Below, in pieces: positions 56,609-64,000 of a stretch of DNA of 64,000 bases. The position numbers were made by a program, and so were the translations under genes. The notes beneath the pieces are model-generated. The model was not told the DNA's origin, did no database searches, and saw only the letters and a list, made by a program, of their open reading frames with translations. The DNA is from Dama dama (lineage: Eukaryota; Chordata; Mammalia; Artiodactyla; Cervidae). Each line of letters starts with the position of its first letter. Within the stretch, counting starts at the first letter, position 1. Where the stretch lies: contig NC_083698.1 of the NCBI RefSeq assembly GCF_033118175.1, positions 66,309,001-66,373,000 on the forward strand. Direction: 5' to 3'.

Positions 56609-57027
56609 ATATAAGATCAAAATGTACCAACCACACTTTTAGTGAGAAATTACTACCTGGAATATTCTAATGGTGACCCAGCATCATTATTCCATCTACT
56701 TTCCGTTAGCAAGTATTCATAGGAAGAAAGAATCTGAAGGCAATCGTGAGACATAACCTGAAGGCTGTTTGGTGAACGCTGAATCAAGACAGGACAAACC
56801 AGATATTTAAGTGGCACTATGATAGGATGGGACGTTCCTGCCAAAGGAACCTGACTCCTTGAGTCTGTCGATGACCCACAGGTAATGTCTATGTTTTCCA
56901 TCAGAGATGCCTCTTCAAGAGCATCAGAAATTACCTAAGTCAATGGATCTCAGTTCCCTCTCCCTTGGACAAGTTCTGGGTGGGCCCTGCTAATGTTTGC
57001 CTCTGAGACCTTCTATTTATCATGCTC
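56609..57027. other. unique DNA
   Basis: No feature is recognised. Short minus-strand open frame only. Confidence 0.4.
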
Positions 57028-57040
57028 CTATAGCTAAATA

Positions 57041-57314
57041 GGAGAAGGCAAAGGCAACCCACTCCAGTACTCTTGCCTGGAAAATCCCATGGACAGAGGA
57101 GCCTAGTAGGCTACAGTCTATGGGGTCTCGAAGAGGCAGACATGACTGAGCGACTTCACTTTCACTTTTCACTTTCATGCATTGGAGAAGGAAATGGCAA
57201 CCCACTCCAGTATTCTTACCTGGAGAATCCCAGGGATGGGGGAGCCTGGTGGGCTGCCGTCTATGGGGTTGCACAGAGTCGGACACAACTGAAGTGACTT
57301 AGCAGCAGCAGCAA
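57041..57314 (+). mobile_element. Bov-A2 SINE (dimer) with target duplication
   Basis: Two Bov-A units lie in tandem: GGAGAAGGCAAAGGCAACCC at 57041 and GGAGAAGGAAATGGCAACCC at about 57184. A CACTTTCACTTTTCACTTTC linker joins them, and the element ends (AGC)n. CTATAGCTAAATA (57028-57040) and CTATATCTAAATA (57315-57327) are the 12/13 target duplication. Confidence 0.97.
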
Positions 57315-57327
57315 CTATATCTAAATA

Positions 57328-58209
57328 ACCCTCCCCTTTTCTCATCAAATCATTCCTTAGAATTTTCAAATAAAATGTCAAACAGGTTGTATGTTAGTTG
57401 TGTGGTCCTGCGAACTGTTTCAGCTCCTTTCGATGATTTCTAGGGTTAAATCTCGGAGAATGACAGCCCCTCTTTATACTCTAGAGTCCCCAAGTACTTA
57501 TAACTATTACCCATTTTTTCCAGGTTTCTCAGAATAGGGGTGACTAGGGAGAAGCTACTAGATCTCTTTTCTGTGCAACTGATCTGGGAGTGCAAACCAG
57601 AGATGTCTCCAACAGTGACTGCTAAGAGAGGACAATCTCGATGGGCAGGCAGAGCCTTCCCTCGCTCTGTTCTCCTTCCAGTCTCTGTGACAAAAATTGC
57701 CTGACAAATCGCACACAAATCCCAGGCTAAGGGCTCAAAATGAACTTTGGATATTTCTCTTCCTGGCAGACTCTTGTGGAAAGAGGTAAGGGACTGCTGG
57801 CCCTGAGGTGGAGGGCCACCCAAATCCACCTGGTGGAGGTCAGGGATGAGGTCCCGGGTGAGTTTTTTACCTTAAGCAGACCAGATCTACAGATAAACAA
57901 AGGCAACCATGGTTTCAAGCCTGGTCAGTTTCTTAATCTTCTATAAGCACACACATCACTCACTGCAAATCCTTTTCCCAAACTGGAACTCACCAGAAGA
58001 AATCAATTTATGGAGGCAGATGTTTCTTCTCTCGCATGTCTTCTCTGAAACAAAATAAATTGCACAACTAGCTAGACTGATAGCAATAACATTAAGTACA
58101 TAATAACCCAAATCAATTCCAAGTGTGAAATCTGGAATGGTAAGTCGGGGAGAAGTTTATGATAAAAGCACAGTTTCTGGAAGATATAGCAGCACTACGT
58201 TATGTGCTA
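57328..58209. other. unique DNA, no gene recognised
   Basis: A 127-codon minus-strand open frame (57446-57829) has no recognisable domain or splice borders. Confidence 0.4.
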
Positions 58210-58394
58210 CCTTTAAGGCAGAAAACACAGACTTGGGAATCAGACCAACCTATGGTCAAATCCCAGCCCTTCTATCATGTCATTCTGGGACATGATGGGG
58301 CCAATTCCTAAATCATAAAATGGGATAATAAGGTTTGATGAGAGTTAAACTGGAGAGCAGGTATCAAGAGACTGTTAGAGCCCTTGGCCCACGA
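58210..58394 (+). mobile_element. MIR SINE, part 1 (split by Bov-tA)
   Basis: Sense MIR: CAGACTTGGGAATCAGACC, GTCAAATCCCAGCCCTTCT, AATCATAAAATGGGATAATA and TTTGATGAGAGTTAAACTG. After the SINE, AGTAGGTGTTTAATAAGTGG (to about 58645) is the MIR 3' end. Confidence 0.75.
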
Positions 58395-58606
58395 AGTGAA
58401 AGTGAAGTCACTCAGTCATGTCCGACTCTTTGTGAGCCCATGGGACTGTAGCCTACCAGGCTCCTCAGTCCATGGAATTTTCCAGGCAAGAGTAACTGGA
58501 GTGGGTTGCCATTGCCTTCTCCAGGGGATGTTCCCCACCCAGGGAACAAACCCGGGTCTCCCACATTGCAGGCAGACGCTTTACTGTCTGAGCCATCAGG
58601 GAAGCC
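58395..58606 (-). mobile_element. Bov-tA SINE inside a MIR
   Basis: Antisense Bov-tA: GTCACTCAGTCATGTCCGAC, CAGGCAAGAGTAACTGGAGT, ACAAACCCGGGTCTCCCAC and GAGCCATCAGGGAAGCC. Confidence 0.95.
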
Positions 58607-58645
58607 TGATAGTAGGTGTTTAATAAGTGGTGGTTCCTGTCTTCC

Positions 58646-61112
58646 TTTCCTCATCCCCTAAACAAGCACAGCCTAGCTTGTGTGTTTGACAAGTAATTCC
58701 TGCTTCAAACTCCATGGCTTTAGAAGTTACAGCAAATCCATAACTTTGATAAATAGCTTTCTAATAGGCTGCCCTTGTGCCGTATATCCCAAGATCAAAT
58801 GGATGGACAAGGATCTAGGAAATCTAAAAGAAGCAAACTTTGCCAATTTTTATGACCCCAGGGCACATCAAAGTGTCATAGGCTCATGTGGCGGGAAATC
58901 GCCCATCCCGTTTCACTGGAAGAAAAGCTGTGGTTGGGCCAGTGCCCAAACTAGTCCTCCAGGGACCCTGGGTGAGCAGGGGCATGGGGAAGGAAGCAAG
59001 AAGGAGAGGCTGATGGCAACCAGCTTGTTCTTGACCTATGGCTACATCTCAGGGCCAACTTTGGGACACCCTAAATCATATGGGCCAACTTTAGGACACC
59101 CTAAATCATAAATCACTCTAGCCATCAGAGAATGAGGACTCCAGAGATGTGCAGGATGACCTCTCCAATGGGGCAGGCTGCCCAGGCATTAAGTGAGAAG
59201 GGGAGGTGAGGAGAAATCAGAGGTCTCCCTGCCCTCTCTGCCCTTCCCTGACCCCTCTGCCCTTCCCTGACAGGCCCTATGAGACTATAGCTTCCCCAAG
59301 ACCAAATCACTTCCTTCTTAAGCTGTCCTCACGTTTGGAACTCCCATAAAGACAGCAATAAAAAGAGAGGTACCCTCAGACTACCACTTCCAGGTGTTCC
59401 AAGATGCAGCAAGTCATCTGAATCCCCCTTAGGCCAGTGGATTCACTCCATCTGCGCTGGCAATTCAGTCGAGACCAGTATTTTCTGATGTGCAGCTTTC
59501 CTGAAATGTCTCTTTCTTCTTTTTCTTTTTTTTAACACATCAAAGAAGAAAAATCAGCATTTCCATCCATATGATTAGAACCAAAAATAGCCTCTTTTCT
59601 TCCCAACCCATATTATTACCCCATTACAAATACATTTTGTGCAGCAACCTTAAAGGTGGTTGTGTTTCCCTCCTGCCTGCTCCTTTTATTATACAAGATT
59701 TCCAGTTATTCAGTATTTTGTTCTCATTAGAGCACTGCTTGTCACATGTTTTCACCAGAGACATTCATCACCAAGGTCAAAGGGTGAATATCGTGATCTA
59801 TTATGCTTAGAGGAATCTAATGAAAAGCCACATAATTATCCAATTTAAAGAGAAGCATGTTAAAAAAAAAAAAGAAGGGGAGCACTTGCTATAATTTAAA
59901 TTATTTTGTTTCCCTGAAGCAAAATTCAGCACCTGATTGACAGGACTTAATGATAATTCTTATTGATATGGTGATGTTAATTGTGGAGAGATATTTAATA
60001 AGCCCTATATTCCAGAGGTAAATGTGTGCTCTTAACCTGCACCTGAACCTGATTTTTGATGCAGCATGGGGATGAGGTACAGATACAGATAAGTGAGCAC
60101 AAGTGGATTTTCAGTCTTCTGTGGCAGAATGGAAATTGGAATCTTCAGAATCTATTAGGAGAACAATTCCACAGTTGCTCACACTTTTATAAATTATACT
60201 GTATATTATAGAAAGACACAAAGTCAGAGGAGGTTCAAGAAAGGATATTGTTGAGACTCTGAAGAGAAGTTTGTGGGTAGTGGTTGGTGGTGGCGTTGTG
60301 TGGTCATTTTTAACCAAAATCACACATGTAAGGTTGTGGTCTGCATTCACTTTCAAACAAAATGAACTCCATTTTCTGTATTAACTCTCTCCTGCCCATA
60401 GGAGGCTAGAAATGAGAGCAACTCTAACACCCAGGTAGACAGACTCCTGAACCAAAACAGATTCTTACACTGTGAACAAAAATTATTTGAGAAGGCATTG
60501 GTGGCCCTAAATTCCAAAAGGAAGGATCCGTGGAGGCTGAAAAGTTCAACTAGATCTGCACCCCATCCTGAGACTATGGGGCTTCAGCTGCCAGGCCTGT
60601 GGACAGAGCTAGGATCAGCACTGACTTCCTGAGAGGCTGTTTCAAAATCATTACCTGGACAAGAGGAGCTGGGTTGTCAGATCAGGTCATGTGTGATTTG
60701 ACTCTGTAAACTGTACCTTCCTTCAGTGAGTAGCTGTGTGCTTCTCATGTTTTTATGATGTTCTAACAAGCTTTAAATATTGGAAATTTAAAACTGAATC
60801 TAAAAAAAAATTAATTAAAAAAATAAATAAAACTGAATCTACTTTTGGGAGATAACCTCCTCATTTGGGAAGTAATACTCATATAACCATATTTGGGCAA
60901 ATAATACAAAGTAAAAAAATGAAAGCTACTCTAAGGAAAGGCAGACTTGGGAAAAAAGTAATCAAAGTAGCTTAAATATAATGGAGATCAAGTTCTGAAA
61001 TTGAATTCAAATTATTTTTTTTTAATTCAAGTTAATTGAGTCTTCTGTTTTTACTTATAGAAAAAGAGGATTACATGGTTAGCATTTTGATATTCTGGTC
61101 AATGTAGTTATT
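58646..61112. other. unique DNA, several conserved-looking blocks
   Basis: A 30-bp tandem duplication is at 59052-59111 and a 19-bp one at about 59230-59272. AT-rich, repeat-free text at about 59540-60060 looks conserved (TTAATGATAATTCTTATTG, TAATTTAAATTATTTTG). An A-rich insert with flanking duplication is at 60791-60841. No gene is recognised; the 143-codon frame ending at 59111 relies on the tandem repeat. Confidence 0.4.
59052..59111. repeat. 30-bp tandem duplication
   Basis: GGGCCAACTTTGGGACACCC and GGGCCAACTTTAGGACACCC, each followed by TAAATCATA, repeat with period 30 and a single mismatch in the compared core. Confidence 0.9.
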
Positions 61113-61121
61113 CATGCCAAA

Positions 61122-61353
61122 GTGTGTGTGTGTGTGTGTGTGTATGTGTGTGTGTTAGTTGCCAAGCTGTGTCCAAATCTTTGCAATCGATGGTCTGTAG
61201 CCTGCCAGGCTCCTTTGTTCACAAGATTCTCCAGGCAAGAATACTAGAGTATGTTGCCATTCCCTTCTCCAGGGGATCTTCCCAACCAGGGATCAAACCT
61301 GGGTCTCTTGCATTGCAAGCAGAATCTTTACCATCTGAGCTATTATGGAAGCC
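61122..61353 (-). mobile_element. Bov-tA SINE with (GT)n tail
   Basis: Antisense Bov-tA: TTAGTTGCCAAGCTGTGTCC, CAGGCAAGAATACTAGAGTA and AACCAGGGATCAAACCTGGG. A (GT)n microsatellite at 61122-61153 sits at its 3' end. CATGCCAAA at 61113-61121 and 61354-61362 encloses both, so the microsatellite arose from the SINE tail. Confidence 0.95.
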
Positions 61354-61433
61354 CATGCCAAAATATATGTAACTTGAAAATAATCAAGCCAAAGATGGTT
61401 AAACATAACCTGAGTCATAAATGGGCCACTGTC

Positions 61434-61612
61434 GACTTTCCCCAATGGCTAAGACTCTACATTCCCAATGCGGGGTCCCAGGTTTGATCCCTGATTAGGG
61501 AGCTGTATCCACATCCTGCAACTAAGAACTCCCATGTTGCAGCTAAAGATCCCACATGCTGCAACAAAGACCTGGCAAAGTCAAATAAATAAATGTTACA
61601 AAACACAAACAA
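61434..61612 (+). mobile_element. CHR-type SINE with 15-bp target duplication
   Basis: GACTTTCCCCAATGGCTAAG, GGTTTGATCCCTGATTAGGG, AGATCCCACATGCTGCAACA and an A-rich tail. AAATGGGCCACTGTC (61419-61433) and AAATGGGCCATTGTC (61613-61627) match at 14 of 15. Confidence 0.95.
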
Positions 61613-61881
61613 AAATGGGCCATTGTCACCAGAAACTAAAAGCTATCAATCTACAAATAGGAATATGAATCAAAATATGATCATTAAAAGAGTGTCAGAG
61701 AAAACAAGAGTAATTTTTAATGAACAAAATATTTTAAATATTCCAAGTATTCCAGGATCTAATACTTCTGAACACAGCACCTGGGGTCCAGCACATAGTA
61801 ACTGACATAGTGGAAAATGAGAAAAGACTTAGAAATGCCTTCTTTTTGCTTTCTGAATTGGCTTTATTGTTTTTGCTTTTA

Positions 61882-61918
61882 ATACACACACACACACACA
61901 CACACACAGAAACACACA
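61882..61918. repeat. (CA)n microsatellite
   Basis: About eleven CA units from 61885, with a GAAACACACAG extension. A likely length-variable marker. Confidence 0.9.
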
Positions 61919-62629
61919 GCTTGAAATACTCCAGATATAAATTATACTGACTTTGAGCAATGTACTCACCTTAAAAGAAAAAAAAAAGTCAACTTAATTG
62001 AAGATGACCGAATTGATTGCAGGTTATGATACCAATGGCACTTAAAACTCCTGCTATGATTTTCAACTTCCCAGGCCAAAGCATTACATCATGCACGGGA
62101 GATTATAATTTCTCTGAACACTTCTGGTATCTCTCTACCCGAAAAGCGATATGCCAGCAAATTGAAGAGTTCAAAGAAAAGCAATAAAGATAATTAAGGA
62201 GGCCCTCAGATTGACTGATGGAAAGAGATGAAAAGAATTCAATGTGGACTGTGTGGCCCAGTGATGACCTGGCGGTTCTAGGAATGATATGCAGATATCT
62301 GGAGGGGCAAGATTCCCATCTGCCGCAGGCATTAGTCCACACAGAATCACAGTGCAATCGTGAACACAAAGAGCCTGCTGCTGGCCCAGGTCAAAAGCCT
62401 GGACCACGCCTGCGCTGGGCAGCAGCCCATACCCACTCTGTGCTTCTGTGCCTCCAGTGTGGAATCAGGATAAGACCAGAACTGAGAGGCTAGAATGTTG
62501 TCAGACCCCCCCCCCCCGCCTCATTTCCACTCTGGTGCTTGTCTAACTGTCCCCTCAACCTGTGCCAGACTCCTGCATCCTTGAAAAGGCCTGCAGCCCA
62601 AAAGGGAAAAAACAAGGACTGGTTAACAT
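61919..62629. other. unique DNA, conserved-looking; C12 run
   Basis: Sequence at about 62035-62300 is repeat-free and conserved-looking. C12 is at 62506-62517. No gene is recognised. Confidence 0.4.
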
Positions 62630-62820
62630 CACAGTTAGGAGTCTGGGTTCAAATCCCAGACCCAAGCCTTCCCAGCTGAGTGACTTTGGAAAAGTTACTT
62701 AACCTCTCTAAAGAATATAGGTAACAATAGTGCCCTTCTCCTAGAGTTGTTGAATGAAATTGGCACTTCTGAGTGCCTGGCCTCTTGTAAGTGCCCATGA
62801 CACAGTAGCTATTATTCTTT
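62630..62820 (+). mobile_element. MIR SINE
   Basis: Sense MIR: GTCTGGGTTCAAATCCCAGA, TGAGTGACTTTGGAAAAGTT, ACTTAACCTCTCTAAAG and GAGTGCCTGGCCTCTTGTAA. Confidence 0.9.
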
Positions 62821-62882
62821 ATTACAATTAGCAGCAAAAGCAGGGAAAACCCTAAGCGTCAACAAAGAGCTGACCCTCCTAA

Positions 62883-63105
62883 TGTTGTTGTTTTTTGTCT
62901 TTACTTGCGAAGTCATGTCTGACTCTTTTGCAACCCCATGGACGGTAGCCCACCAGGCTCCTCTGTCCATGAGATTTCCCAGGTAACAATACTAGAGTGG
63001 GCTGTCATTTCCTTCTCCGGGGAATCTTCCCAACCCAGGGGCTGAACCTATGCCTCCTATATTGGCAGGCGGGTTCTTTACTCCTGAGCCACCAGGGAAG
63101 CCCTG
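62883..63105 (-). mobile_element. Bov-tA SINE
   Basis: Antisense Bov-tA: AAGTCATGTCTGACTCTTTT, CAGGTAACAATACTAGAGTG, ACCCAGGGGCTGAACCTATG and GAGCCACCAGGGAAGCCC. Confidence 0.95.
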
Positions 63106-63224
63106 ATCTTTCTCATAGGAGATCCTAGAACACTTGCCTCTGGGTTGCCTGGCTTGAGCAGATCCCACAGAGCTTCTCCTGTTATCCATGCACTCCCCTC
63201 ACATGCCTGTTTCTTCCATATCTA

Positions 63225-63365
63225 TTATAAGTTGAGGGACCAAATGTCCCAGTTTGCCCAGGACAGTCCTGGTTGATACCTGTTTACTCGGGGTAATTAT
63301 TAATAGCACCTCTTTTCACTCATACAGTCACAGTTATGATGATAAATGGTGTGGTCACCCTAGCC
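63225..63365 (+). mobile_element. old DNA-transposon-like fragment
   Basis: CCAAATGTCCCAGTTTGCCC, AGGACAGTCCTGGTTGATAC and GGTGTGGTCACCCTAG resemble a common mammalian MER element with GGTGACCA-type ends. I cannot name the family. Confidence 0.35.
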
Positions 63366-63609
63366 ACTATGAAAAAATATTTTCATCAATCCTTACCTTG
63401 TATTTCGTACCTGTGACTCATTTATTTTATAACTGGAAGTTTGTACTTCTCGCTCTTGAGCACCTGTTTCTCTTACTCCCATTCTTATGGGAAAAGGGTT
63501 TAATGTTTCGCCACTAAATATGAGGTTACCTGCAGATTTTTCATTGATTTCACTGACTTCTAGCACTAGTTTACTGAGAGTGTTTTCTCTATTCATTGTG
63601 AGCATCTCA

Positions 63610-63770
63610 TGATTTTCTCTCATATTCTGTAATTTATTATATCACAATGATAATTTTCAAACATTTAAAGAATCTTGCATTCTTGGGATAAATCTCATTT
63701 CTTGTTGGATTCAATTTGCTAATATTTTGTTAATGACTTGTGCGTCTACATTATTAATGTAATGCTGGAA
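63610..63770 (-). mobile_element. L1 ORF2 fragment, antisense
   Basis: AATCTTGCATTCTTGGGATA, AATCTCATTTCTTGTTGGAT and TTGCTAATATTTTGTTAATG are the antisense of the conserved L1 reverse-transcriptase region. It is diverged. Confidence 0.6.
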
Positions 63771-64000
63771 GAAAACTATTTTTGCTCCCTTCCTATACTT
63801 GACAATCAAATGAGACTGTGAATTCAAAAGGGTGTTGTAGACCGTAAAGGGCTATCCACATGGAGGCCAGGCTGCTGCATCTGCTAATGATGATAGCCAA
63901 GCATGGTATAATGATGGCCCTTGTCATGGCGACGGATCCCAGGCTGGTCAGGAACCAGCCTCAATGACTCATTCTCATACTCTCACAGATTTAGTCATAA
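63771..64000. other. unique DNA to window end
   Basis: No repeat or gene is recognised. The sequence runs on past the window. Confidence 0.4.

Noticed and set aside
480..63105. Many recurring 100-200 bp repeats that might look like an unknown array or CRISPR-like system
   Set aside because: They are dispersed, in both orientations, flanked by target duplications, and match Bov-tA, Bov-A, BovB and CHR families; no regular spacing or cas genes.

Overview
This window is nuclear DNA of a pecoran ruminant (cattle, sheep, goat or a close relative). The evidence is the mobile-element fauna. Bov-tA and Bov-A SINEs, tails of the BovB (RTE) LINE and ruminant-type L1 3' ends occur throughout, lying over the older mammalian layer of MIR, L2, L1M, Tigger and MER elements. 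Species cannot be resolved by eye. There is no bacterial, phage or CRISPR-like content, and no intact protein-coding gene.

The window reads as gene-poor intergenic or large-intron DNA. The only convincing coding element is one spliced exon-like segment on the minus strand at 6379-6508. It has both splice sites, a single open frame of 43 codons, and a cysteine-rich extracellular-looking peptide that I cannot assign to a gene. A CpG-enriched patch at about 7545-8060 lies just upstream of it in the minus sense.

Layout. 0-4.5 kb: two minus-strand BovB tails in tandem and an antisense L1M. 4.5-9 kb: unique DNA, the exon, several MIRs, the CpG patch and an L2. 9-16 kb: two plus-strand L1M copies, one split by BovB and one by Bov-tA, then two Bov-tA copies. 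16-24 kb: MIRs, a 54-bp-arm inverted repeat at 17.7 kb, a CHR SINE and a Bov-tA inside a MIR. 24-32 kb: mostly unique DNA, including a repeat-poor island at about 29.2-31.6 kb that looks like conserved regulatory sequence. 32-42 kb: scattered CHR SINEs, MER2, MER5-like, an L1 tail and unique DNA. 42.2-44.5 kb: a nested stack in which L1M holds a Tigger, and the Tigger holds a Bov-tA, a CHR SINE and an L1 tail. 45-54 kb: unique DNA, a long L2 copy, an L1 tail split by Bov-tA, and a possible LTR. 54.7-56.3 kb: a three-layer nest of L1M, younger L1 and CHR SINE. 56-64 kb: a 93-bp BovB tail, a Bov-A2 dimer, more Bov-tA/CHR copies, two microsatellites and AT-rich conserved-looking unique stretches.

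Nearly all short ORFs are chance or fall inside repeats. Family names rest on recognised consensus phrases, target-site duplications and internal order. No search was run. Conservation statements are impressions from repeat-free, motif-rich text and need an alignment to confirm.
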